DNA from: Dinoroseobacter shibae DFL 12 = DSM 16493
GTDB taxonomy: Bacteria > Pseudomonadota > Alphaproteobacteria > Rhodobacterales > Rhodobacteraceae
NCBI RefSeq assembly: GCF_000018145.1
Contig: NC_009952.1
Coordinates: 3,410,001-3,474,000 of the forward strand
Length of the DNA stretch: 64,000 bases
Reading direction: 5' to 3'
The translations under genes and the position numbers were made by a program. Positions 17,775 through 25,831 of the stretch are shown here, one piece after another. Every line of letters begins with the position of its first letter. The stretch's first letter is position 1. Under the pieces are notes generated by a model. The model had not been told where the DNA came from, searched no databases, and was given only the letters and a program-made list of their open reading frames with translations.

Positions 17775-18380
17775 TCAATTCGACTCGTCCATACCGGCAT
17801 TGCGACCGGCCATCAGAACACTCACGGAGTAGGCAAATTCCGGCGACAGATCCGCGAGGATCATGGCGGCGGTGTTTGGGGACATCTCGCTGAGAAAACC
17901 GGAGGCGAACTCGGGCGACATCGCCTCGAACACCTCAGCGGCATCCTGCGGCTTCATGGCCTCGTAGACGGCCACGAGTTTGGCGATGTCGGTCTCGTTC
18001 GCGGTTTTGGCGGTCCGGACCCGACGTTCCAGGTCCGCCTCCGCATGGGCCAGCTCGTTCTCGGCCGCATCAAGCTCGGCCTGGCGGCGCGCGATTTCCT
18101 CTTCAGCGGCTTGTGCCGCGGCTTCCCGGGCGGCCACGATCTCGGCCTGGGCGACCAGATCGGCCTCCCGCGACAGCAGGGATTTCTGCAGAAGGTCCAG
18201 CTCGGGCTCCGTCGCCGCGCGGATGGCGGCGGCGCCGCTGTCCATGGCGCCCCTGGTGGCATCGGCCATGACCGGACCGATTCCTTCCGAGAAACGGATC
18301 GCGGCAGAACCGACCAGCATGATCGCCACCACCATCAACGGCCGGGTCAGGCTGCGCATGGACAAGGTTCCCCGGGCCAT
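17775..18380 (-). CDS. MotE-like protein (coiled coil plus MgtE-N-like domain)
   Basis: The product has 201 residues, starting MARGTLSMRSLTRPLM at the TGATG overlap with the upstream gene. It has one N-terminal membrane or signal helix (MVVAIMLVGSAAIRF), a long coiled coil (about residues 60-125) and a C-terminal domain YEAMKPQDAAEVFEAMSP with LSEMSPNTAAMILADLSP. This is the COG3334/MotE pattern, in which MgtE_N-like helices repeat. MotE of rhizobia is a periplasmic chaperone for MotC. No cysteine pair of the rhizobial type is seen. Confidence 0.75.
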   Translation of the reverse strand: MARGTLSMRSLTRPLMVVAIMLVGSAAIRFSEGIGPVMADATRGAMDSGAAAIRAATEPELDLLQKSLLSREADLVAQAEIVAAREAAAQAAEEEIARRQAELDAAENELAHAEADLERRVRTAKTANETDIAKLVAVYEAMKPQDAAEVFEAMSPEFASGFLSEMSPNTAAMILADLSPEFAYSVSVLMAGRNAGMDESN

Positions 18381-18760
18381 CACAAGGCCCCCCCAACAGG
18401 GCGTCGCGTGCGCCACTGGATCGCGGCATCTTCGGCGGCGGGCTGCTGTGGCTGCGGCTTGGCCTCCGCCGCGGGGGTCGGCAGGTCGTGCATGGACGCC
18501 AGAAGAAGCTCGAGGCGTTGCGCGGCGGCCTCGGCACGGGCGGCGACCGCATCGAGATCGGATTGCGCGGTGCTCGCCGTGCCCTGGGCCTTGGCCAGTG
18601 CCTTGGTCATGTCATCGACCTGGACAGACAGGACTGCAATGGCGCCGCCCATGCCTTTTTCGAGATCTGAGAACCGCGCGAGACGCCGGGACAGCACAAG
18701 GCAATAGATCGCGGCGCCAAGCGCCCCTGCTGCGAGAAAGATGTCTGCGATGAGTGTCAT
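18380..18760 (-). CDS. Membrane-anchored coiled-coil protein, unknown
   Basis: The product has 126 residues. It has an N-terminal membrane helix (MTLIADIFLAAGALGAAIYC) and then a cytoplasmic or periplasmic coiled coil ([37 protein letters not shown]). The tail is rich in Pro, Ala and Gln. I do not recognise a family. It sits 8 bases after fliL and overlaps the MotE-like gene by one base, so it belongs to the same motor transcript. Confidence 0.7.
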   Translation of the reverse strand: MTLIADIFLAAGALGAAIYCLVLSRRLARFSDLEKGMGGAIAVLSVQVDDMTKALAKAQGTASTAQSDLDAVAARAEAAAQRLELLLASMHDLPTPAAEAKPQPQQPAAEDAAIQWRTRRPVGGAL

Positions 18761-18768
18761 GGATCCCC

Positions 18769-19269
18769 TCAGTTCAGCACGAATTCGGTCACGAGAAGGT
18801 CTCGCACCCGGCCTTCGCCGGTCACGATCTGGACCCGGTGAAGCATCTGCGAGCGCAGCCGCGCGAGGGCGGCCGGCGCTTCGAGGTCTTGGGCTTGGAC
18901 CGCACGCAGGTAGCCGTTAAGCACGTCGAGCACCCGGGGTCGCAGATGGGCCACCTCGGTCTCGTAGCGGCTCTCGACTTCCAGTTCGGCGGTGAACCGG
19001 AGATAGGAGTTGCGACCGTTCTCCCCCAGCGTCACCACCAGCGGGTCAAGCGGCACGAAGGCCACTTCAGGGCCCTGGTCCCGCGGTTCGGGCTCGGTCT
19101 CGGCGGTTTCCGTCGCCGGGGCGAGAATCAGTCCGGAATAGACGGCATAGAAACCGCCGCCTCCGCCCGCGAGCAGAAGCACCAAGCCAATGATCAGAAA
19201 CAGCTTTCCGCCCTTCTTCTTGGGCGTGCCTTCCGTTTCCTCGGTCTCTGTCTGTGCCGCGTCGGCCAT
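18769..19269 (-). CDS. fliL: Flagellar basal body-associated protein FliL (second copy)
   Basis: The product has 166 residues, starting MADAAQTETEETEGTPKKKG after an AAAGGTGAC ribosome site. A Lys-rich segment precedes one membrane helix (LFLIIGLVLLLAGGGGGFYA). The periplasmic FliL domain reads FVPLDPLVVTLGENGRNSYL, AELEVESRYETEVAHLRPRV and VRDLLVTEFVLN. It heads the reverse-strand motor operon and is divergent from fliF, sharing a 114-base promoter region. It is the better match to canonical FliL of the two copies. Confidence 0.9.
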   Translation of the reverse strand: MADAAQTETEETEGTPKKKGGKLFLIIGLVLLLAGGGGGFYAVYSGLILAPATETAETEPEPRDQGPEVAFVPLDPLVVTLGENGRNSYLRFTAELEVESRYETEVAHLRPRVLDVLNGYLRAVQAQDLEAPAALARLRSQMLHRVQIVTGEGRVRDLLVTEFVLN

Positions 19270-19314
19270 GTCACCTTTCCCGGTTCGTTCTCCCACCGGA
19301 TTAGCTCAACAGCA

Positions 19315-19329
19315 CTAACCGATTATTAA
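19315..19329 (-). promoter_or_regulatory. CtrA-like box between fliL and fliF
   Basis: Read on the reverse strand the site is TTAA-TAATCGG-TTAG, again exactly seven bases between half-sites and one mismatch from TTAA-N7-TTAA. It lies 46 bases upstream of the fliL start and 55 bases upstream of fliF. Together with the box at 6085 it suggests a shared CtrA input to both divergent flagellar promoters. Confidence 0.45.
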
Positions 19330-19383
19330 GACCGACCGCTCTAGCTTGGCTTCATCGACGACCAGAAGGTCAGAAGGGAAAGA

Positions 19384-21060
19384 ATGGCCATGGAGCAGAT
19401 ACGCACCACATGGACCGGGCTTGGGCTGCGGAACCAATTGATCGCGATTGCCGCGGTCCTTGGGGTATTCGGGGCGCTCTTGGCCTTGTCCCGTACGGCG
19501 TTGGCCCCGGATTACGCCTTGTTGTATTCAGGCCTCGAACCTGCCGCCGCGGGGGAGGTCATTGCCAACCTCGAACAGCGCGGGATTGCGCACCAGGTGC
19601 GTGGAACAGGCATCTACGTGGACCGCGCGCAGCAGGACAGGCTGCGAATCGCCCTGGCTGCCGAAGGACTGCCGGCCGCGGGCGGGGCGGGGTACGAATT
19701 GCTCGATTCCCTGTCCGGGTTCGGTACCACCTCGCAGATGTTCGATGCGGCATATTGGCGAGCCAAGGAAGGCGAGCTGGCACGGACGATCGCCTCGAGC
19801 GCCTCGGTGCGCTCGGCCCGGGTGCATGTTTCAGCCGCCAGCAGCCGTCCCTTCGAGGCGCGCAAGGAACCCACGGCCTCTGTTTTCCTGACGCCCGCGC
19901 GCGGCTCGCTGTCGGGCGGGCAGGCCGATGCGTTGAGGTATCTCGTGTCCTCCGCCATTGCCGGGATGCGGCCGGAGAACGTGTCGATCATAGACGCCGT
20001 CAGCGGCACCATGCTGACCGGGGAGGGCCCGGCCTCCGCCATCGCGGAGCAGACGACGAAGGCGGACGCGCTGAAACTGCGGATCGAACGGCTGCTCGAG
20101 GCCCGGGTGGGCGTCGGCAACGCGTTCGTCGAAGTGAATATCGAAACCGAGCGGGATCGCGAGCGGATCGTGGAACGGGTGTTCGACCCCAACGGCACCG
20201 TACCGGTGAGCCGCGAGACGACCGAAAGCACCTTGCAGAGTTCCCGGGATTCAGAAGGGTCGGTGTCGGTGGCGAGCAACCTGCCCGACGGCGATGCCAA
20301 TGCCGAGTCCGCCAAGGATGCTCAGAACGAAACCGAAACGCGGGAGCGGATCAACTACGAGGTGTCCGAGACCCAGCGCGAGATCGAGCGGGGGCCAGGG
20401 GCCACCAAGCGCCTGACCGTCGCAGTCCTTGTCAATGGTATTCCCAGCGTGTCCGAAGACGGGACCGTCTCTTTCACGCCCCGCCCGGACCGGGAGATGG
20501 CGGACCTCGAAGAGCTGGTCAAATCCACCGTCGGGTTCGACGAGACCCGGGGCGATGTCATCACCCTGCGCTCGATGGAGATGCCGGGAAGTGCCGCACC
20601 CGACCCGGTGGAGAGCAGCGGCTGGTTCGCGCCGCAGCCGGTCGACACAATGTCGGTTATCCAGATCGCGGCATTGGCCCTCGTGACGCTGTTCCTGGGA
20701 CTGTTCGTTTTGCGCCCGATCCTGAAATCAGCCCCCGCCCAGGCACAATTGCCCGCGGCCGAGACCGCCGGGCTGCCTGCGCCGGCCGGTTCCGCGACCC
20801 GCGCCGGCGAGACGGGGTCCAACCTCGTCGCCCGGCTGCAGCAATCCGCGGGCACCGCTGCGAAGGAGGCAACGCCAGAGGTCCTGTCCGGCGAGATCAG
20901 CACCGACGCGTCGGATGTCGCTGCGGCCGCCCGAACGCTCACGTCTCAGGACGAGGAGCGCGACCCGGTCACGCGCCTGCGGCAGCTCATCAAGGAACGG
21001 GAGACCGAGACCATCGAAATCCTGAGCTCCTGGATCAATGAAAACGAGGAGGTACGCTGA
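19384..21060 (+). CDS. fliF: Flagellar MS-ring protein FliF
   Basis: The product has 558 residues. The first membrane helix (QLIAIAAVLGVFGALLALS) and second helix (SVIQIAALALVTLFLGLFVL) flank the periplasmic ring-building motifs (ALLYSGLEPAAAGEVIANLE, AYWRAKEGELARTIASSASV, RVHVSAASSRPF). The C-terminal tail DPVTRLRQLIKERETETIEI is the FliG-binding segment. The start is at AGAAGGGAAAGA-ATG. It overlaps the FliH-like gene by one base (TGATG). Confidence 0.95.
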   Translation: MAMEQIRTTWTGLGLRNQLIAIAAVLGVFGALLALSRTALAPDYALLYSGLEPAAAGEVIANLEQRGIAHQVRGTGIYVDRAQQDRLRIALAAEGLPAAGGAGYELLDSLSGFGTTSQMFDAAYWRAKEGELARTIASSASVRSARVHVSAASSRPFEARKEPTASVFLTPARGSLSGGQADALRYLVSSAIAGMRPENVSIIDAVSGTMLTGEGPASAIAEQTTKADALKLRIERLLEARVGVGNAFVEVNIETERDRERIVERVFDPNGTVPVSRETTESTLQSSRDSEGSVSVASNLPDGDANAESAKDAQNETETRERINYEVSETQREIERGPGATKRLTVAVLVNGIPSVSEDGTVSFTPRPDREMADLEELVKSTVGFDETRGDVITLRSMEMPGSAAPDPVESSGWFAPQPVDTMSVIQIAALALVTLFLGLFVLRPILKSAPAQAQLPAAETAGLPAPAGSATRAGETGSNLVARLQQSAGTAAKEATPEVLSGEISTDASDVAAAARTLTSQDEERDPVTRLRQLIKERETETIEILSSWINENEEVR

Positions 21061-21665
21061 TGAATGTCCTGTCTCTCGAAGATTTCTTCGCGGCGCCGGA
21101 GACGACCTCCGCCGAAGCGACATCAGGCACCGTGCCCAGTGCGGAGATCGAAGCCGCGCGGCTGGCCGGGTACGACGCGGGTTACCAGGCCGGCTGGGAT
21201 GACGCGCTGAAATCCAGCGAAATGGAGCACACCCATATCCAGGCGGAGTTCGCACGCAATCTCGAAGAGCTGTCCTTCACCTTCTTCGAGGCGCGGCGCC
21301 AGGTGTGTTTCTCGCTCAAACCCCTGGTGGCCGCCCTGGTCAACCATGTCACGCCGGAGTTGATGCGGGCGCATTTCACGCAACTCCTCGAACAGACCCT
21401 GCTGCCCCAGATCGAAGAGCAAAGCCAAACCACCGTGGACCTGGTCTGCGCGCCGGAAGACGAGGCACTTCTCAAGGAACTCCTGGCACAGCAGGACCGC
21501 CTGCCCGTGGCGCTGCGCACCGAGCCGACCTTCTCCCAAGGCCAGGTGCGGTTCGCCCTGGGTCACGAGACACACGAGGTCGACGCGGCAGCGCTTCTGG
21601 AAAACATCCAGCGCTGCACGACGGCTTTCTTCGAGGACCTGCAAGAGGAAGAGGCCCATGGATAA
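21060..21665 (+). CDS. FliH-like flagellar assembly protein
   Basis: The product has 201 residues. MNVLSLEDFFAAPE opens it. A GYDAGYQAGWDDALKSSEME segment carries the GxxxG-like spacing seen in FliH stalks. The C-terminal half (LVAALVNHVTPELMRAHFTQ, QTTVDLVCAPEDEALLKELL) looks like the FliH/V-type E-subunit domain. FliH holds FliI at the export gate. The location between fliF and fliN supports this; sequence similarity to classical FliH is weak. It overlaps fliN by eight bases. Confidence 0.75.
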   Translation: MNVLSLEDFFAAPETTSAEATSGTVPSAEIEAARLAGYDAGYQAGWDDALKSSEMEHTHIQAEFARNLEELSFTFFEARRQVCFSLKPLVAALVNHVTPELMRAHFTQLLEQTLLPQIEEQSQTTVDLVCAPEDEALLKELLAQQDRLPVALRTEPTFSQGQVRFALGHETHEVDAAALLENIQRCTTAFFEDLQEEEAHG

Positions 21666-21927
21666 CCCGAGCCCGCGTCCCGAAAGCCCGCTGGTGGGCG
21701 TACCGATCGCCCTGAGCGTGTCCGTGGGACAGGCCCATCCCACCGTGCGAGAGCTGCTCGCCTTGGAAAAGGACGCGGTTCTGTTGCTCGACAAGCGGAT
21801 CGAGGACCCGGTGGAGCTCTATGTCGGCACCCACCTGATCGCCCGCGGCGTGCTGGAGGAAGATGCGGACAGCCACCGCCTGTCGGTGCGGCTGACCGAG
21901 GTGATCTCGCCCGAGCGCGTCGTCTGA
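21658..21927 (+). CDS. fliN: Flagellar motor switch protein FliN
   Basis: The product has 89 residues. It is a SpoA-domain protein: VGVPIALSVSVGQAHPTVRE, ALEKDAVLLLDKRIEDPVEL and YVGTHLIARGVLEED are the conserved FliN strands. FliN forms the lower C ring and binds FliH. It is short for the family, with almost no N-terminal extension. It is followed by fliP after two bases. Confidence 0.93.
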   Translation: MDNPSPRPESPLVGVPIALSVSVGQAHPTVRELLALEKDAVLLLDKRIEDPVELYVGTHLIARGVLEEDADSHRLSVRLTEVISPERVV

Positions 21928-21929
21928 CC

Positions 21930-22658
21930 ATGCGGCTGGCCCTCGCCTTCGCGCTTCTGGCGCTGTTTGCCGGCAGTGCGGGTGCGCAGGAGCTGGCCAT
22001 CAATCTCGGCGACGAGACCTCGCTCTCGGCGCGCACCTTCCAGATCATCGCCCTGATCACGGTGCTCAGCATCGCGCCGGGTCTGGCGATCATGATCACC
22101 TGCTTTCCGTTCATGGTGACGGTCCTGTCGATCCTGCGCCAGGGGATTGGGTTGCAGCAATCGCCGCCCAACATGCTGATCATCAGCCTGGCGCTGTTCC
22201 TGACCTATTTCGTGATGGACCCGGTGTTCCGCGAAGCCTGGAGCAGGGGCATTCAGCCCATGGTGGACGGGGCGGTGGACATGGAGGAAGGGTTCCGGGC
22301 TGCGCTCGAGCCGTTCATTCGCTTCATGCAGGCGCGGACCGACCCGGAAACGCTCGCAAGACTCGGCAATCTGCGGATGGAGACCGCGGGGGTCGCGCCC
22401 TTCGAGCTGGACGCGCCGCCGATCTCGGTGCTGATCCCCTCCTTCCTGCTGAGCGAGATCGAGAAGGCGTTCCAGATCGGTTTCTTGATCTTCCTGCCCT
22501 TCCTGATCATCGACCTGATCGTCGCGGCGATCCTGATGTCCATGGGCATGATGATGGTGCCGCCCGCGATCGTGTCGCTGCCCTTCAAGCTGGCGTTCTT
22601 CGTGGTCGCCGATGGTTGGACGCTTCTGTCGGAGGCTTTGCTGCGCAGTTACATGTGA
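21930..22658 (+). CDS. fliP: Flagellar export gate protein FliP
   Basis: The product has 242 residues with a cleavable signal (MRLALAFALLALFAGSAGAQ), typical of FliP. Motifs are FPFMVTVLSILRQGIGLQQS, PPNMLIISLALFLTYFVMDP and DLIVAAILMSMGMMMVPPA. FliP nucleates the FliPQR gate in the inner membrane. It is the last gene of the fliF transcript; the PpsR-type operator of bciB follows within 10 bases of its stop. Confidence 0.96.
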   Translation: MRLALAFALLALFAGSAGAQELAINLGDETSLSARTFQIIALITVLSIAPGLAIMITCFPFMVTVLSILRQGIGLQQSPPNMLIISLALFLTYFVMDPVFREAWSRGIQPMVDGAVDMEEGFRAALEPFIRFMQARTDPETLARLGNLRMETAGVAPFELDAPPISVLIPSFLLSEIEKAFQIGFLIFLPFLIIDLIVAAILMSMGMMMVPPAIVSLPFKLAFFVVADGWTLLSEALLRSYM

Positions 22659-22667
22659 CGGGCAAAG

Positions 22668-22707
22668 TGTAAACTTGAGTTGACATTTTTGGCGGATGTC
22701 GCAGAAT
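22668..22707 (+). promoter_or_regulatory. bciB promoter with PpsR/CrtJ-type operator
   Basis: TGT at 22668, twelve bases, then ACA at 22683-22685 is a perfect TGT-N12-ACA, the binding site of the photosynthesis repressor PpsR/CrtJ. The last half-site is inside a consensus -35 box TTGACA (22680-22685). A CAGAAT -10 candidate follows after 16 bases (22702-22707). Repressor binding would block the -35. Only one operator copy is visible, whereas PpsR often uses two. Confidence 0.7.
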
Positions 22708-22732
22708 TGGCGAGACCGAAAAGGACCTGCCG

Positions 22733-23962
22733 ATGCTCGACCAGACCCCGCCTGCCCTCTGGGCGCCGACACCCGGCCCCGCGGCCCAGCGCAAGCTGTG
22801 CACCGATTGCGGGCTGTCACGGACCAAGGATGCCGCGAAATGCGGACAGGCTTGCCAGTTCATCCAGCCGGACTATCCGAAGATGGAAGCGCAGGTGCAT
22901 GGCCGGGCGCGGGATCCCGGCCGGGGCGACGAGCAATTCTTCGGCCCCTACCGGCGGATGTACCGCGCCGCCCTGCACGCCCCCAAACCCGGCGCGCAAT
23001 GGACGGGGCTGACCACGCGGCTTGCGCAAAAACTGCTGGAGGACGGGGCGGTGGACGCGGTGCTCGGCATGGGGCCCGACCCCGAGGACAGCTGGCGTCC
23101 GCGCCCGGTCATCATCACCGACCCCGCGGAGATGGCCCATCTGCGCGGGATGCGGATGGGGTACGCGCCATTGCTGTCGCTGCTGGAGCCGGCGGCGAAA
23201 ACGGGTCTGCGGCGCCTGGCGATCATCGGCATCCCCTGCCAGGTCTATGCCCTGCGCGCGATGGAGGCGGAGCTGGGGTTCGAGCGGCTCTATGTCATCG
23301 GCACGCCCTGTTCGGACAACACCACGACCGAGAACTTCCACCAGTTTCTCGCCCGCCTCTCGCCGCGGCCCGAGGACATCACCTATCTCGAGTTTCGCGC
23401 CGATTACCATGTCGAGTTGCGCTTCATCGATGGCAGCCGCCGGGACATCCCGTTTCTGAAACTGCCCCTGTCGGACCTGCCCAACGATTTCTTCCCGATG
23501 ACCTGCCGGACCTGTGTCGACTACACCAATACGCTGGCCGATATCACGGTGGGCTACATGGCGGGCGAGGGTGACCAGTGGCTGATCGTGCGCAACGCGC
23601 GGGGGCAGGAGATCCTCGACCGGCTGGGCGACGAGGTGCGCCTGGAAACGCCCGGATCGGCAGGCAAGCGGGCCGGGTCGGTCAAGGGGTTTGCCGAGAA
23701 CACGGCGCGGGCCGCTGGCGGGCTGCCCCTGCGCAAGATGCCTGACTGGGCGCGGGGGATCGTCGGCTGGCTGATGCCCAGGATCGGACCCAAGGGGTTG
23801 GAATTCGCGCGGGCCCGGGTCGAGATGAAGGCGGTGGAGACGGTTCTGCACCTCCGCCGGGCGCACCCGAAACGGATGCGCGCGATGATCCCGGACCATG
23901 TCTGGCGGCTGGCAGAACCCTATGGGCTGACACCGAAGCCGGGCGAGCGGTCGGAGGATTAG
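22733..23962 (+). CDS. bciB: 3,8-divinyl (proto)chlorophyllide 8-vinyl reductase, BciB type
   Basis: The product has 409 residues of the FrhB-like ferredoxin-dependent family. N-terminal cysteines (LCTDCGLSRTKDAAKCGQAC), then VHGRARDPGRGDEQFFGPYR, GAQWTGLTTRLAQKLLEDG, IIGIPCQVYALRAME, YVIGTPCSDNTTTENF and the second cluster MTCRTCVDYTNTLADITVGY follow the cyanobacterial/purple-bacterial BciB pattern. It reduces the 8-vinyl group in bacteriochlorophyll synthesis. AAAGGA precedes the ATG. The PpsR-type operator upstream supports a pigment role. The stop overlaps the convergent CoA-transferase stop by 4 bases. Confidence 0.82.
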   Translation: MLDQTPPALWAPTPGPAAQRKLCTDCGLSRTKDAAKCGQACQFIQPDYPKMEAQVHGRARDPGRGDEQFFGPYRRMYRAALHAPKPGAQWTGLTTRLAQKLLEDGAVDAVLGMGPDPEDSWRPRPVIITDPAEMAHLRGMRMGYAPLLSLLEPAAKTGLRRLAIIGIPCQVYALRAMEAELGFERLYVIGTPCSDNTTTENFHQFLARLSPRPEDITYLEFRADYHVELRFIDGSRRDIPFLKLPLSDLPNDFFPMTCRTCVDYTNTLADITVGYMAGEGDQWLIVRNARGQEILDRLGDEVRLETPGSAGKRAGSVKGFAENTARAAGGLPLRKMPDWARGIVGWLMPRIGPKGLEFARARVEMKAVETVLHLRRAHPKRMRAMIPDHVWRLAEPYGLTPKPGERSED

Positions 23963-25065
23963 GGGTCGGGCAGCTTGGGCGCGGTCCGATCTAGGGACAG
24001 CTCCGCATCGGAAAACCGCCACGGCCCGCGCACCCCAGGCACACCTTCGACAGAAACCTGCAGGCCGCGGGCCTGCACCTGCGGGTCGGCGAAGACCTGG
24101 TCGATGGTGTTGATCGGGCCTGCGGGGACGCCCGCGGCCTCCAGCGCCGAAAGCAGTTGCGCCACGGACCAGCCCCGCAAACGCAGGCTCAGCAACTCGG
24201 TCAGCGCATCGCGGTTTTCGACCCGGCCCGCGTTGGTGGCGAACCGCGGGTCCGAGGCGGTGCCGGGCAGATCGAGGATCTCGCACAGGCTCGCAAACTG
24301 TCCGTCATTTCCGACCGCAAGGATCATGTGCCCATCCGCAGCCTCGAAGACCTGGTAGGGCACGATGTTGGGGTGCGCGTTGCCGAGCCGCGTGGGCGCT
24401 GTCCCGGTGGCGAGTTGGTTCATTGCCTGGTTGGCCAGAAGCGCCGTGGCGCAATCGAGCAAGGCCATGTCGAGATGCTGCCCCCGCCCGGTGCGATGGC
24501 GCTGCTCGACCGCCGCGAGGATGCCGATCGTCCCGTAAAGGCCGGTGACGATGTCGGTCACCGCCACGCCGACCTTCTGGGGCGCGGCGTCCGGCTCGCC
24601 GGTGATCGACATCAGCCCGCTCATGCCCTGGATCATGAAGTCGTAGCCCGCGCGATGGGCATAGGGCCCATCCTGACCGAACCCGGTGACCGAGCAATAG
24701 ATCAGGCGGGGGTTGATCGCGGCCAGCGCGGCATAATCCAGTCCGTATTTGGCCAGCCCGCCGACCTTGAAATTCTCGATCAGAATATCGGCGTCGGCGA
24801 CCAGGTCGCGCACCTTTGCCTGCCCCGCCTCGGTGCGGAAATCGGCTACCACAGACCGCTTGCCCCGATTGGCGGCATAGAAATAAGCCGCAGAGCGGTC
24901 GCCGTCGCGGGTGATGAAGGGGGGGCCCCATGTGCGGGTGTCGTCGCCCTGGGGCGCTTCGACCTTGATCACCTCGGCGCCGAGATCCGCGAGCGCCTGG
25001 CCGATCCAGGGACCGGCAAGGATGCGTGCCAGTTCGACGACTTTCAGGCCTTCCAAAGGTGTCAT
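23959..25065 (-). CDS. Family III CoA-transferase (CaiB/BaiF)
   Basis: The product has 368 residues. The opening LEGLKVVELARILAGPWIGQ, the CoA-site region LGAEVIKVEAPQGDDTRTWG, and the catalytic Asp in VAVTDIVTGLYGTIGIL are typical of CaiB/BaiF enzymes. These move CoA between carboxylic acids through an aspartyl-CoA thioester. The substrate cannot be told from sequence. It is somewhat shorter than the 400-residue norm but complete. It lies downstream of the Crp/Fnr gene on the same strand (54-base gap) and may be co-transcribed. Confidence 0.88.
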   Translation of the reverse strand: MTPLEGLKVVELARILAGPWIGQALADLGAEVIKVEAPQGDDTRTWGPPFITRDGDRSAAYFYAANRGKRSVVADFRTEAGQAKVRDLVADADILIENFKVGGLAKYGLDYAALAAINPRLIYCSVTGFGQDGPYAHRAGYDFMIQGMSGLMSITGEPDAAPQKVGVAVTDIVTGLYGTIGILAAVEQRHRTGRGQHLDMALLDCATALLANQAMNQLATGTAPTRLGNAHPNIVPYQVFEAADGHMILAVGNDGQFASLCEILDLPGTASDPRFATNAGRVENRDALTELLSLRLRGWSVAQLLSALEAAGVPAGPINTIDQVFADPQVQARGLQVSVEGVPGVRGPWRFSDAELSLDRTAPKLPDP

Positions 25066-25119
25066 GTGCCTCTCCCCCGCGCCAAACTAGCATCGCGGGG
25101 CGGGGCCGCAAGCGCGGGA

Positions 25120-25809
25120 TCAGGCGACGCGGCGCGGGCCGACCGCAAGGCCCGAGAGCGCGTCGCGATCCTCGATGATCAGTCGGGTCGGGGAGCGTTG
25201 CGAAATCGCGCCGGTGGAGACCAGTGCCTTGATCTTGCGGCTGAGGGTTTCGGGCTGCATCCCGAGATAGCGCGCCAGATCGTAGCGGCGCATGGGCAGA
25301 TCGAAGCCGGAGCGGTTCTCGCCCAGCCCCGACAGCGCCTCGATCCAGAGCAGGAAGGCCGCGAGACGCTGATCGGGCGATTTGGTGTGCAATTCCGCCG
25401 CGTGCTCACGCAGGTTGAAAGCCTGGCGCTTGATATTTGCATAGGCCGCCTCGGCAAGCTCAGGACTATTCCGCATTGCAGCATGAAACGCCTCCGCCGG
25501 AAATCGCAGGGCGCGGGTTGGTCGCAAGGCGACGAGGCGATCCTGATCATCATCCGGAATGCGCGTCAGATCGACGAGGTCGGATTTCAGGTAAAGCGCG
25601 GTCACGGCACTCTGATCCGCGCGAATGCCGCGCATCATTCCGACAAGACCCTCGATTATAACAAAAATCCCGGGCGTAAGATCCTCGTCCTGGGCGAAGC
25701 TGCATAACTCCGCGGTCTGGGCGAGCAAGCTCAACCCTTCTGCACTCAGCCCGCGCCAATCAGGACCGGTCAGCAGACGCGCGACTTGAGCAACAGAGGC
25801 ATTGGACAT
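25120..25809 (-). CDS. Crp/Fnr family transcriptional regulator (non-FnrL type)
   Basis: The product has 229 residues from the ATG at 25809. The longer frame from 25839 starts inside a perfect -10 box, so I reject it. A degenerate effector-binding beta-roll is followed by a helix-turn-helix with DLARYLGMQPETLSRKIKAL. The E, S and R of PETLSR are the residues that in FNR read TTGAT-type half-sites. The four cysteines of an FNR/FnrL iron-sulfur cluster are absent, so the signal is not oxygen through 4Fe-4S; a DNR/NnrR-like or unknown ligand is possible. Confidence 0.82.
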   Translation of the reverse strand: MSNASVAQVARLLTGPDWRGLSAEGLSLLAQTAELCSFAQDEDLTPGIFVIIEGLVGMMRGIRADQSAVTALYLKSDLVDLTRIPDDDQDRLVALRPTRALRFPAEAFHAAMRNSPELAEAAYANIKRQAFNLREHAAELHTKSPDQRLAAFLLWIEALSGLGENRSGFDLPMRRYDLARYLGMQPETLSRKIKALVSTGAISQRSPTRLIIEDRDALSGLAVGPRRVA

Positions 25810-25831
25810 AGTACAGGTCTCATCCTTGATC

